Assembly: GCA_945870115.1 (NCBI GenBank)
Contig: CAMBRH010000069.1
Span: forward strand, 1 to 13,161
Length of the DNA stretch: 13,161 nt
From: Chitinophaga pinensis
GTDB lineage: Bacteria; Bacteroidota; Bacteroidia; Flavobacteriales_D; Crocinitomicaceae
Direction of reading: 5' to 3'
This document shows, piece after piece, positions 1 through 7,482 of the stretch (the stretch's first letter is position 1; every line of letters begins with the position of its first letter). The notes under the pieces were generated by a model. The model was given only the letters and a program-made list of their open reading frames with translations. It searched no databases and was not told the DNA's origin. The translations under genes were made by a program, and so were the position numbers.

Positions 1-68
1 AGAAAGCTTAGAAGTAAACAAAATCTCCAATTCTCCGTTTCACCTTGCTTAATTCGCCAGGAATTCTA

Positions 69-1547
69 TCACTTTCTCTCCAAATGCAAAAAACCGTGAA
101 TCTCTTTATCACCTCCGATAGGTTCCGTAAAATTCATTTTATAGAAATAAACTCCATCATAAGCTTCTTTTCCATCTTGTGAATTTCCATCCCATTTGAT
201 AATCTGGTTGGTAGATTCATACATGATTACTCCCCAACGATTTAGAATTGTGAAATTGATATTTTTTAAGCCACCAAATTTGATTGGAACAAAAAAGTCA
301 TTTATACTATCACCATTTGGAGTAAAGATATTTGGAAGTTCAAGTGCAAATGGAATAGAATCAATAATGATTATTGTTGTATCGCAAAATTGGACAAAAA
401 CTTGGATACTATCAATCGTTGGACAACCGCCATTTGAACCAATAACTGAAAAGGTTGAATCAGATACTGGTTTAACAAGAATTGTATCATTTGACTCTGT
501 CGTTGACCAAAGGTAATTTAAAGATCCAGTTGCTACTAATTTTAAGGAATCTCCCAAACATAAGGATGTCGAACCAATTGGTGTGATAACAATAGGAACC
601 GTTGTTTGGATCGTAAAAGTCACATCTTCATCAATTTTCATATTTCCACACGGATCAAAAGCTTTCAGATTTAAAGTAATCAATCCTGTTTCAGTTACAG
701 TAGGTGTATATCTAATTGAATCATTTGAAGTTGATGAAAAGCTTCCATTTCCTCCAGACCAAACCAAAGTACTGTAACTTCCATCAACCACAGCAACAAT
801 GTCTATGAATTCGCCAGAACAAATTGAAGCCGGTGCTTGAAAAGTTACTGAAGAAGGTACAAGAGGAGCTTGGCAACCATTGTTGAAATAATTTGGTGTC
901 CCAGACCATGAAAAACCTACCGATCCACCATCTTCGCCACCTAAAACTCCATCCACTTGCTCTAACAAACCTCTATCATATATTACAGTATCAGCGCAAT
1001 TTGTTGACGTGTTCGTAATTACAAATGTTCTTTCTGAAGATGCTCCAAAATTGGTAAAATGACCAGATGTGTTTCCTGCACATTGAAAAATGACATATAA
1101 GGTATCTGACAAATTCTCAAAATATGTTGGTATCGCAGTAAAATCAGTACTTGTCATAATTAATACATGAGCTCCTGCTGGTAAAACACCATTTGTTGGC
1201 TCTTTTAAAAAACCACATTGCGTAATAGCAAGATTTAAAGCATCCAGTTTAGTTGTTGCGGTTGCATCAGTGCAAAAACCTAGAAAATCATTTGATATAT
1301 TTGGCCATTTTGAAGTCTGAATAACTCCAGTAGCTCCAGCTCCATCAATTCTCAAATCACTAACATTCATTGAATTTGGTCCATTTTGAAAAATAACCAT
1401 TTCATTTTTTCCTTCGTTTGCTCCGTCGCAGCCATCTACTAATAAACTTTCAATTTCAAAACAACTAGAAGGAGCTTGAGAAAAACTAATTGAGGTAAAA
1501 AATGTCGTTAAAAAAACAAAAGCTAGAAGAAAAAAATTTTTAAACAT
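69..1547 (-). CDS. Secreted protein with lamin-tail-like N-terminal region and T9SS type B sorting domain
   Basis: A 492-residue protein. Residues 1-25 form a signal peptide (positively charged start, Phe/Leu/Thr-rich core, ending SFSQA), so it should cross the inner membrane by Sec. Residues about 28-225, beginning CFEIESLLVDGCDG, resemble the lamin-tail-like module common at the start of large Bacteroidota surface proteins; several cysteines could form disulfides. Residues about 235-388 look like two Ig/PKD-like beta repeats (PASICSGEFIDI and STSLCLGDSLKL open each). The C-terminus (405-492) is a clear gliding-motility/type B sorting domain, with NIFTPNGDSINDFF at 406-419, NRWGVIMYES at 436-445, WDGNSQDG and DGVYFYKM, ending GFLHLERK. 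Such domains direct export through the type IX system and cell-surface attachment. No catalytic motif is seen, so an adhesive or structural role is inferred. It stands alone on the minus strand, in the same direction as mutS. Confidence 0.9.
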   Translation of the reverse strand: MFKNFFLLAFVFLTTFFTSISFSQAPSSCFEIESLLVDGCDGANEGKNEMVIFQNGPNSMNVSDLRIDGAGATGVIQTSKWPNISNDFLGFCTDATATTKLDALNLAITQCGFLKEPTNGVLPAGAHVLIMTSTDFTAIPTYFENLSDTLYVIFQCAGNTSGHFTNFGASSERTFVITNTSTNCADTVIYDRGLLEQVDGVLGGEDGGSVGFSWSGTPNYFNNGCQAPLVPSSVTFQAPASICSGEFIDIVAVVDGSYSTLVWSGGNGSFSSTSNDSIRYTPTVTETGLITLNLKAFDPCGNMKIDEDVTFTIQTTVPIVITPIGSTSLCLGDSLKLVATGSLNYLWSTTESNDTILVKPVSDSTFSVIGSNGGCPTIDSIQVFVQFCDTTIIIIDSIPFALELPNIFTPNGDSINDFFVPIKFGGLKNINFTILNRWGVIMYESTNQIIKWDGNSQDGKEAYDGVYFYKMNFTEPIGGDKEIHGFLHLERK

Positions 1548-1564
1548 AATTTATTTTTTACTGG

Positions 1565-1590
1565 ATCATAATTTAAAAATTAATTATGAT
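1565..1590 (-). promoter_or_regulatory. AT-rich hairpin in the leader of the type B secreted protein gene
   Basis: Perfect 9-bp inverted repeat: ATCATAATT (1565-1573) and AATTATGAT (1582-1590) around an 8-base loop. It lies 18-43 bases before the start codon of the gene at 69-1547, inside the predicted 5' untranslated region. The stem is almost all A/T, so it is weak as RNA. It could be a protein-binding palindrome, a minor leader structure or chance in AT-rich DNA. Confidence 0.3.
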
Positions 1591-1663
1591 GGCTAATAAA
1601 ACTAAATGGTTTCAGCAAAACACTTCAAATAAATGAGCTTCAAGGAGTTCAAATAGTTTTTTG

Positions 1664-1694
1664 CAAAAGTACAAAATGAGAAGGGTTATAGCAA
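1664..1694 (-). promoter_or_regulatory. Candidate Bacteroidota sigma promoter for the type B secreted protein gene
   Basis: Read on the minus strand, TACTTTTG (1671-1664) matches the -7 consensus TAnnTTTG. A TTG (1694-1692) lies 20 bases further upstream, within the usual spacing for the -33 element. Transcription would start near 1657, leaving a leader of about 110 bases. The motif match is seen directly; promoter activity is inferred. Confidence 0.4.
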
Positions 1695-1702
1695 AAAAGT
1701 CA

Positions 1703-1730
1703 AGGTTAACTTTGAGTTAAATTTTAACCT
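1703..1730 (-). terminator. Possible weak intrinsic terminator of mutS
   Basis: AGGTTAA (1703-1709) and TTAACCT (1724-1730) are perfect complements spanning the mutS stop codon. On the minus strand a run of six T follows four bases later. A smaller nested hairpin, TTAAC/GTTAA, lies in the loop. The stem is only 7 bp with few G:C pairs and a 14-base loop, so this is a tentative call. Confidence 0.3.
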
Positions 1731-4339
1731 CCAACCATTTTTTTAATCTCATTTAATTTGATTAATGCTTCCACGGGAGTTAATGTATTGATGTCAATTG
1801 AAACCAATTCTTCCCTAATATTCTCTAAAACAGGGTCGTTTAATTGGAAAAAGCTCATTTGAAAATCTTTTTCATTCACAACTTCCTTTACTTTTTTTGT
1901 ATCTGAAGAAACATTATTCTGTTCTAATTTTGTTAATAATTTTGTCGCACGGTTGATAACTTGTTGTGGCATTCCAGCTAATTTTGCAACATGGATTCCA
2001 AATGAATGTTCACTACCTCCTTGTACTAACTTCCTTAAAAACAGTATTTTATTTCCAGTTTCTTTTACTGAAACGTTATAGTTTTTGATGCGCTCAAATT
2101 GGGTACACATTTCATTTAGTTCATGATAATGTGTTGCGAAAAGTGTTTTTCCTCTAAACTTTGGATGTTCGTGCAAATATTCAGCAATCGCCCAAGCAAT
2201 CGAAATTCCGTCATAGGTGCTTGTTCCACGACCAATTTCATCTAATAAAATCAAACTTCGTTCAGATAAATTATTCAAAATACTCGAAGTTTCATTCATC
2301 TCAACCATAAAAGTAGATTCTCCTGAAGAAATATTATCAGAAGCTCCAACTCGCGTGAAAACTTTATCAACCAAGCCTAATTTTGCCGATTGAGCAGGAA
2401 CAAAAGATCCCATTTGAGCCATTAAACTTATTAGAGCAGTTTGACGCAATAAAGCACTTTTTCCTGACATATTTGGTCCAGTAATCATGATGATTTGTTG
2501 CGTATCATTGTCTAAAAAGACATCATTTGCAACATATTCTTCGCCAATTTTCAACTGTTTTTCAATTACTGGATGGCGGCCATTTTTAATGTCAATTTCA
2601 TAGGTAGAGTTAACTTCTGGACGCACATATTTATTCTTTTTTGCAACTTCAGCGAATGAAAGTAAGCAATCCAATTGCCCGATCAAAAAAGCATTTTGTT
2701 GAATAGTTTGAATGTATTCAGCCATTGAAAGTACAAAATCTTGGTATAATTTACTCTCAATTTGATGAATTTTGTCTTCAGCTCCTAAGATTTTATGTTC
2801 GTAAATTTTTAATTCTTCCGTAATATATCTTTCAGCATTAACCAATGTTTGCTTGCGAATCCATGATTCTGGAACTTTGTCTTTGTGTGTATTTGTAACT
2901 TCTAAATAATATCCATACACATTATTAAAAGAAACTTTCAAACTTGGAATTCCTGTAATCTCTGATTCTCTGTTTTGAATTTGTTCCAGAAAGTCCTTTC
3001 CAGAGTAGGAAATTTCTCTTAATTCGTCTAATTCAGCGTGAATTCCTTTGGCAATAACTGGACCTTTTCCAACTTGAATTGCCGGTTCTTCCACAAAATT
3101 AAGTTCAATTGCTTCAATTAATTTTTCACAAGGATTTAAGCGTTCACCGATTTTTTCTAAGGCTTTGACTTTTGTTTTGGATAAAATTTCTTGAATTGGT
3201 TTTATTTGCCTTAAAGTAAACTCTAATTGTTTGATTTCTTTAGGATTAACTCTTCCAACTGCTGCTTTTGAAATCAACCTTTCTAAATCACCAATTTCCT
3301 TCAAACGAAGTGTTGTTTCATAGGAAATATCATCTTCTTTTGTGAAATATTCAACAGAATCCAAACGTTCTTGAATTGGCGTTAAATCTTTTAGTGGCAA
3401 CACAATCCAACGTTTAATCATTCTTCCTCCCATGGGAGTTTTTGTGAAATCGATGATGTCAATTAAAGTAGTTGCATTTTCATTTGGCGAGGAAATCAAT
3501 TCTAAATTTCTGATTGTAAATCGGTCTAACCAAACAAAGCGATCTTCTTCAATACGAGAAATCGACGTGATGTGTCCCAATCTGTCATGTTGGGTTTCTG
3601 AAAGGTAATGTAAAATTGCTCCAGCGGCAGTAATTCCTTCCGTAATTCCTTCAATTCCAAATCCTTTTAGGTTTTTGGTGCCAAAATGTTTGGTCAAGGT
3701 TTCTTGGGCAAAATCATTACTAAAAGCCCAATCTTCGAGTTTAAAGGTATAATATTTATCTCCAAAACTCTCTTTGAAAAACGCCCCATTTTTTTTCTGA
3801 AAAACAATTTCACTTGGATCAAAACCTTGAATTAATTTTTCAATGTGTTCTAAATTTCCTTGTGCAACTAAAAATTCGCCAGTAGAAATATCCAAAAAAG
3901 AAACACCATGAATTTCTTTCCCAAAGTGAATGGCGCACAAAAAGTTATTTTTATTTGAATCTAATACATTGTCATTGAAAGCAATACCTGGAGTTACGAG
4001 TTCTGTCACACCACGCTTCACAATATTTTTTGTCAATTTTGGATCTTCCAATTGATCGCAAACCGCAACTCTATATCCCGCACGAACAAGTTTTGGAAGG
4101 TAATTTTCCAAGGAATGATGAGGAAAACCGGCTAATTCAATGTAAGAATCACCATTTCGTCTTTTTGTCAGCACAATTCCAACAGTTTTAGATGTCTTGA
4201 TTGCATCTTCACCAAAAGTTTCATAAAAATCCCCCACACGAAAAAGCAACAAAGCTTGCGGATGTTTTGCTTTTATAGCATTCCATTGTTTCATTAATGG
4301 AGTTTCTTCGGCTGATTTTTTTGATTTTTCGCTGGACAA
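1724..4339 (-). CDS. mutS: DNA mismatch repair protein MutS
   Basis: An 871-residue MutS of usual length. It recognises mispaired or looped-out bases and, as an ATP-driven clamp, recruits MutL in the cytoplasm. The mismatch-binding Phe-x-Glu motif is at F38-Y-E40 (GDFYETFGEDA). Connector, lever and clamp regions fill about 130-590. The ATPase domain has Walker A GPNMSGKS at 621-628, Walker B ILLDEIGRGTSTYDG with D700/E701, and ATHYHEL with H737. The C-terminus ends with the helical dimerisation segment (LTPVEALIKLNEI). The start is TTG at 4339-4337; an in-frame TAA lies only about 11 codons upstream with no ATG between. The first ATG inside is Met16 (MKQWNAIKAKHP), and homologues usually have a few residues before that point, so I keep TTG. 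It diverges from the methyltransferase gene across 92 bases. Confidence 0.97.
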   Translation of the reverse strand: MSSEKSKKSAEETPLMKQWNAIKAKHPQALLLFRVGDFYETFGEDAIKTSKTVGIVLTKRRNGDSYIELAGFPHHSLENYLPKLVRAGYRVAVCDQLEDPKLTKNIVKRGVTELVTPGIAFNDNVLDSNKNNFLCAIHFGKEIHGVSFLDISTGEFLVAQGNLEHIEKLIQGFDPSEIVFQKKNGAFFKESFGDKYYTFKLEDWAFSNDFAQETLTKHFGTKNLKGFGIEGITEGITAAGAILHYLSETQHDRLGHITSISRIEEDRFVWLDRFTIRNLELISSPNENATTLIDIIDFTKTPMGGRMIKRWIVLPLKDLTPIQERLDSVEYFTKEDDISYETTLRLKEIGDLERLISKAAVGRVNPKEIKQLEFTLRQIKPIQEILSKTKVKALEKIGERLNPCEKLIEAIELNFVEEPAIQVGKGPVIAKGIHAELDELREISYSGKDFLEQIQNRESEITGIPSLKVSFNNVYGYYLEVTNTHKDKVPESWIRKQTLVNAERYITEELKIYEHKILGAEDKIHQIESKLYQDFVLSMAEYIQTIQQNAFLIGQLDCLLSFAEVAKKNKYVRPEVNSTYEIDIKNGRHPVIEKQLKIGEEYVANDVFLDNDTQQIIMITGPNMSGKSALLRQTALISLMAQMGSFVPAQSAKLGLVDKVFTRVGASDNISSGESTFMVEMNETSSILNNLSERSLILLDEIGRGTSTYDGISIAWAIAEYLHEHPKFRGKTLFATHYHELNEMCTQFERIKNYNVSVKETGNKILFLRKLVQGGSEHSFGIHVAKLAGMPQQVINRATKLLTKLEQNNVSSDTKKVKEVVNEKDFQMSFFQLNDPVLENIREELVSIDINTLTPVEALIKLNEIKKMVGG

Positions 4340-4351
4340 GTGATTAATTTT

Positions 4352-4359
4352 TAAATTTG
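4352..4359 (+). promoter_or_regulatory. Candidate -7 promoter element for the RNA methyltransferase gene
   Basis: TAAATTTG is an exact match to TAnnTTTG. It would give a start site near 4366 and a leader of about 65 bases. The -33 position has CTGG rather than TTTG, so the upstream half is poor. It lies just upstream of the mutS start codon, so the two divergent transcripts would overlap at their 5' ends. Confidence 0.35.
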
Positions 4360-4376
4360 CATTGTAAAATTAGTTC

Positions 4377-4407
4377 CAAATATTTATTTTCTCGAAAAAA
4401 GATACAA
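4377..4407 (-). promoter_or_regulatory. Weak candidate promoter for mutS
   Basis: On the minus strand AATATTTG (4384-4377) differs from TAnnTTTG at one base and has a TTG (4407-4405) 20 bases upstream. Transcription would start about 30 bases before the TTG start codon. The imperfect -7 element makes this weak. Confidence 0.25.
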
Positions 4408-4431
4408 AATATTATCAACAAAAATTCTAAA

Positions 4432-4971
4432 ATGGAAAACAAAAAACTCAAATTATGGGAATTAGAACGTGTCAATGAACAAGAATTCAAGGCGCAGAAA
4501 AAATTTCCTTTAGTCATAATTTTAGATGATATTAGAAGTTTGAACAATATTGGAACTTTTTTTAGAACGGCCGATGCTTTTAATGTTGAAAAAATTTATT
4601 TGTGTGGAATTACGGCTACTCCTCCAAACAAAGACATTCACAAAACCGCTTTGGGAGCAACAGAAACCATAAACTGGGAACACAGAGAATCAATCGTAGA
4701 TTTAATTGATGAATTAAAAAAAGACGGAACTTTAATCGCAAGTATTGAGCAAACAGAAGATACAATTTTGCTTCAAAACATCGATTCAATTCCGAAACAA
4801 AAAATCGCCTTAATCTTTGGAAATGAAGTGAATGGAGTAAATCAAGAAGCAATTAACAAAAGTGATTATGTGATTGAAATTCCACAATTTGGAACAAAAC
4901 ACAGTTTAAATGTTTCCGTTTGTGCAGGCGTTGTTTTGTGGGAGTTTTTGAAAAGAGAAATTGTGAAATAA
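4432..4971 (+). CDS. SpoU/TrmH-family RNA 2'-O-ribose methyltransferase
   Basis: A 179-residue SPOUT enzyme that should transfer a methyl group from S-adenosylmethionine to a ribose 2'-OH of tRNA or rRNA. All three SpoU motifs are visible: motif 1 NNIGTFFRTADAF (38-50, with N39 and catalytic-type R45), motif 2 LIFGNEVNGV (127-136) and motif 3 IPQFGTKHSLNVSVCAGV (150-167), which form the trefoil-knot cofactor site. It lacks the N-terminal substrate-binding domain of RlmB-type enzymes and has only a short helical start, as in compact TrmH-like proteins. The target nucleotide cannot be told from sequence. I chose ATG at 4432: the reading frame is open back to an ATG at 4357, but that adds 25 Lys/Ile/Ser-rich residues with no family character, and an A-rich stretch precedes 4432. 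It diverges from mutS. Confidence 0.92.
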   Translation: MENKKLKLWELERVNEQEFKAQKKFPLVIILDDIRSLNNIGTFFRTADAFNVEKIYLCGITATPPNKDIHKTALGATETINWEHRESIVDLIDELKKDGTLIASIEQTEDTILLQNIDSIPKQKIALIFGNEVNGVNQEAINKSDYVIEIPQFGTKHSLNVSVCAGVVLWEFLKREIVK

Positions 4972-5005
4972 TTATGAATTATGAATTATGAGTTATGAAT
5001 TTTGA
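4971..5005 (+). repeat. Tandem ATTATGA heptamer array
   Basis: Five consecutive 7-base units: ATTATGA three times (4971-4991), GTTATGA (4992-4998) and ATTTTGA (4999-5005), decaying into ATTAAATGA. The first base is the last base of the methyltransferase stop codon. The array fills most of the gap before the next gene, and the last variant unit supplies the TTG of the candidate promoter there. Confidence 0.8.
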
Positions 5006-5030
5006 ATTAAATGAATAATCACTAACTTTG
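5002..5030 (+). promoter_or_regulatory. Candidate promoter of the Asp-box secreted protein gene
   Basis: TTG (5002-5004), an 18-base spacer and TAACTTTG (5023-5030) match the Bacteroidota TTG/TAnnTTTG promoter with correct spacing. Transcription would start about 7 bases before the ATG at 5044, giving a very short leader. This is one of the best promoter matches in the window. Confidence 0.55.
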
Positions 5031-5043
5031 AAAAAAATCAACC

Positions 5044-6414
5044 ATGGTAAAAAAAATTATACTTCTTTGTTGTATTTCGACTAATACACTTTTTGCTCAA
5101 TTAAACATTAACTCTCCGTTAACAATTGCTGATACTTTTGGTAATTCGCATCCGCAAATTGAACTGACTGGCGATGGAAATCCTATTGTTACTTGGACGA
5201 ATTTCAGTAAAAAAAATATTTACGCTTCAAAATTTGAAAACAATGGCTTTTTGGCTCCCATAAAATTAAATCCATTAGGTTTAGATGTCCAAAGTTATAC
5301 TTGGAGTGGTCCAGATTTATGCATCGAAAATTCAAATGTGTATGCAATTTTTCGTTCTGACGGTTATGAAACTGGACATGTTTATTTGGTGAAATCTACG
5401 AATAACGGTCAATCTTTCTCTGATACAATGAGAGTAGATCATTTAAGTGCAGGTTTTGCCCAATATCCGGATTTGGCGGTTTTGAATGATACCATTTACA
5501 CAACTTTCATGGATCACGATGCTATGGGAATGAGCCCACAATATGTTTTATCTCGCTCTTTTGATGGTGGTTTGACATTTGAAAACCCAATTTTAGCAGG
5601 TGAATTAACTGGCGATGAAGCCTGTGATTGTTGTCCGCCAGAAATTATCGTAAACAATGATTATGTCATTATTTTATTTAGAAATAATGCAAATAATGTC
5701 AGAGATATTAAAGGTGCAATTTCTTATGACCGTGGAGCAACTTTTACAAATATTGCAAATGTTGATAATCATTTGTGGACTTTACAATCGTGTCCAAGTA
5801 CAGGCCCAGATGGTAAAATTGACCAAAATAACATCATGCATACAGTTTATAAATCGTACGAAAATTTGGCTGGAAAAGTGTTTTTAAACAGTTATGATTT
5901 GACTCAAAATGTGTCTGTTTCGACTCAAAATTTAGCGAATGGAGTCAACAATACAAATTTTCCACAAATTACACTAAAGAATGATTTAATTGGAATTGTT
6001 TTTGAAGGAAATGGTTCAGCAACTGATGTGTTTTTTAATTATTCACTTTCTGGAATTCAAGGCGTAAATCCAAGCATGTTGATGAATTTAACGAATGTGA
6101 CTGGAGCTCAATCAAAACCAGATATTATTGCTGATAACAATTCATTTCACATCGTGTATTCTGATGTTTCAAAATTGTCTTATGTTAAAATTGATGTTTT
6201 AGTAGATTTGAAAGAATTGGAAAAAAAAAGTAAAATTGAAACCTTAATTTACTCTAAAAGTAAAGATAAGGAAATTGAAATTTTTAATTCTCTTCTTTAT
6301 AATTTTGAAGGAAGAAAAATTGATATGAATGATTTCTCAAAATTATCTTTAGGAAATTACTATATTGTTAAGGAGTCAGAAAAAATAGTTCAAAAGTTAA
6401 TTATTATTCCGTGA
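5044..6414 (+). CDS. Secreted sialidase-like (Asp-box/BNR) beta-propeller protein with T9SS type A-like tail
   Basis: A 456-residue protein. Residues 1-18 (MVKKIILLCCISTNTLFA) form a signal peptide with cleavage likely before Gln19. The body is a beta-propeller with Asp-box loops: STNNGQSF (118-125), SFDGGLTF (172-179) and SYDRGATF (227-234). This fold is shared by sialidases and many non-enzymatic proteins. The cysteine cluster CDCCPPE (194-200) and C250 could be disulfides or a metal site. I do not see a convincing arginine triad or Tyr/Glu pair of a true sialidase, so glycan cleavage is not established. Residues about 405-456 (EIFNSLLYNFEGRKIDM, LSLGNYYIV, ending KLIIIP) resemble a type A sorting domain for type IX export. 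The ATG at 5044 is fixed by the signal peptide. It is probably a single-gene unit with its own promoter. Confidence 0.82.
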   Translation: MVKKIILLCCISTNTLFAQLNINSPLTIADTFGNSHPQIELTGDGNPIVTWTNFSKKNIYASKFENNGFLAPIKLNPLGLDVQSYTWSGPDLCIENSNVYAIFRSDGYETGHVYLVKSTNNGQSFSDTMRVDHLSAGFAQYPDLAVLNDTIYTTFMDHDAMGMSPQYVLSRSFDGGLTFENPILAGELTGDEACDCCPPEIIVNNDYVIILFRNNANNVRDIKGAISYDRGATFTNIANVDNHLWTLQSCPSTGPDGKIDQNNIMHTVYKSYENLAGKVFLNSYDLTQNVSVSTQNLANGVNNTNFPQITLKNDLIGIVFEGNGSATDVFFNYSLSGIQGVNPSMLMNLTNVTGAQSKPDIIADNNSFHIVYSDVSKLSYVKIDVLVDLKELEKKSKIETLIYSKSKDKEIEIFNSLLYNFEGRKIDMNDFSKLSLGNYYIVKESEKIVQKLIIIP

Positions 6415-6438
6415 AAAAACTTTGTTTTAGACATCAAG

Positions 6439-6611
6439 TTCCGATAACTATCGGAATTAGGATATTAGGATAACAGGACTTTAATTGATTTAGGTACAAA
6501 TTCGATTTTGAGGTTTTAATCAAAATATCTTTGTGTCTTGGCGCCTTTGTAGAAATAAAAAAAACTTTGCTAACTTTGCGATATTCTTTGCATCCCGATA
6601 GCTATCGGGAT
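6439..6611. repeat. Repeat-like intergenic block bounded by two related palindromes
   Basis: The left boundary is TTCCGATA-AC-TATCGGAA (6439-6456, 8-bp arms). The right boundary is a perfect 20-bp palindrome ATCCCGATAGCTATCGGGAT (6592-6611). Both share CCGATA..TATCGG. Between them are ATTAGGAT twice in tandem (6456-6471) and a TTTG-rich stretch with CTTTGTGTCTTGGCGCCTTTG and AACTTTGC/TAACTTTGC. No coding frame is apparent. It looks like the dispersed noncoding repeats of Bacteroidota genomes, but copy number cannot be judged here. Confidence 0.5.
6547..6578 (+). promoter_or_regulatory. Candidate dapD promoter
   Basis: TTG (6547-6549), a 21-base spacer and TAACTTTG (6571-6578) match the Bacteroidota consensus. 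The start site would be near 6585, so the 20-bp palindrome at 6592-6611 would lie within the leader. A second -7-like TATCTTTG is at 6526-6533. The stretch is rich in TTTG, so chance matches are possible. Confidence 0.4.
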
Positions 6612-6631
6612 TGCGTTTAAACAAGCAGCAT

Positions 6632-7441
6632 ATGAGATCAACAATAGAAAAAGCATGGGAAAACCGTGAATTACTAAAAGAAAAAGAAACAATTCTAGCC
6701 ATAGAACACGTAATTGAAGACATTGATAAAGGGATAATTCGTGTTGCTGAACCTACTGAAAATGGCCAATGGCAAGTAAACGAATGGGTTAAAAAAGCAG
6801 TTGTGATGTATTTTCCAATTCGACAAATGGAAACGATTGAAGTTGGTCCCTTTGAATTTCACGACAAAATGGCTTTGAAAACAAATTACAAAGAATTAGG
6901 CGTAAGAGTTGTTCCTCCAGCTGTTGCGAGGTACGGTGCTTTCATTGCTTCTGGTGTAATTTTAATGCCATCTTATGTAAATATTGGCGCTTACGTTGAC
7001 TCAGGGACAATGGTCGATACATGGGCTACTGTTGGTTCTTGCGCGCAAATAGGAAAAAATGTTCACCTTAGTGGGGGAGTTGGAATTGGTGGAGTTTTAG
7101 AACCACTTCAAGCAGCACCAGTTATTATTGAAGACGGAGCATTTATTGGTTCAAGATGCATTGTTGTTGAAGGAGTTAGAGTTGGAAAAGAAGCAGTTTT
7201 AGGAGCAAATGTTGTATTGACAAAATCTACTAAAATTATTGATGTTACAGGAATTGAACCTCTTGAAATTCGTGGTTATGTTCCAGATAGAAGTGTTGTG
7301 ATTCCTGGATCTTACACGAAAAAGTTTCCCGCAGGAGAATTTCAAGTTCCATGTGCTTTAATTATCGGAAAAAGAAAAGAAAGCACAGATTTGAAAACTT
7401 CCTTAAATGACGCATTGAGAGAACATAACATAGCAGTTTAA
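6632..7441 (+). CDS. dapD: 2,3,4,5-tetrahydropyridine-2,6-dicarboxylate N-succinyltransferase
   Basis: A 269-residue DapD of normal length. It transfers succinyl from succinyl-CoA to tetrahydrodipicolinate in the succinylase branch of diaminopimelate/lysine synthesis, a cytoplasmic trimeric enzyme. The N-terminal helical domain (1-100) carries VMYFPIRQM, then VPPAVARYGAFIASGVILMP. A left-handed beta-helix of hexapeptide repeats follows (about 100-205), including VDSGTMVDTWATVGSCAQIG (122-141, with D129 in the active-site region), SGGVGIGGVLEPLQ, IIEDGAFIGSRCIVVEGVRV and KEAVLGANVVL. The C-terminal strand region is EIRGYVPDRSVVIPGS. I chose ATG at 6632: a TTG at 6611 would add seven residues but overlaps the palindrome, and homologues begin near this Met. 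Its product also feeds peptidoglycan cross-links, though the pbpC gene further on belongs to a different transcription unit. Confidence 0.96.
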   Translation: MRSTIEKAWENRELLKEKETILAIEHVIEDIDKGIIRVAEPTENGQWQVNEWVKKAVVMYFPIRQMETIEVGPFEFHDKMALKTNYKELGVRVVPPAVARYGAFIASGVILMPSYVNIGAYVDSGTMVDTWATVGSCAQIGKNVHLSGGVGIGGVLEPLQAAPVIIEDGAFIGSRCIVVEGVRVGKEAVLGANVVLTKSTKIIDVTGIEPLEIRGYVPDRSVVIPGSYTKKFPAGEFQVPCALIIGKRKESTDLKTSLNDALREHNIAV

Positions 7442-7451
7442 AACTGTTTTT
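7432..7451 (+). terminator. Probable intrinsic terminator of dapD
   Basis: CAGTT (7434-7438) and AACTG (7442-7446) form a compact stem around a 3-base loop, TAA, which is the dapD stop codon. The stem can extend by a G.U and an A.U pair. Five T follow at 7447-7451. It is short and only moderately stable, but the layout is right for an intrinsic terminator, suggesting dapD is not co-transcribed with mobA. Confidence 0.45.
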
Positions 7452-7482
7452 AAATTCCAATTTTGAAAATATTAAACTAAAA

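Noticed and set aside
2..52. Open plus-strand frame ending in TAA (ESLEVNKISNSPFHLA), possibly the 3' end of a convergent gene
   Set aside because: Sixteen codons with no recognisable motif; the upstream sequence is outside the window, so it cannot be told from chance.
196..777. Plus-strand open frames opposite the type B secreted protein gene
   Set aside because: They lie antisense to a gene with clear signal peptide and sorting domain and encode no recognisable sequence; they are shadows.
1707..1714. TAACTTTG on the plus strand, an exact -7 match
   Set aside because: No plus-strand gene follows; both neighbouring genes run on the minus strand, so it is probably a chance match.
4357..4431. 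Extended N-terminus for the RNA methyltransferase
   Set aside because: The added residues are Lys/Ile/Ser-rich without family character, and the ATG at 4357 would sit inside the candidate -7 promoter element; ATG at 4432 fits better.
6611..6631. TTG start for dapD
   Set aside because: It begins on the last base of the palindrome and adds seven residues not typical of DapD; ATG at 6632 is a better start.
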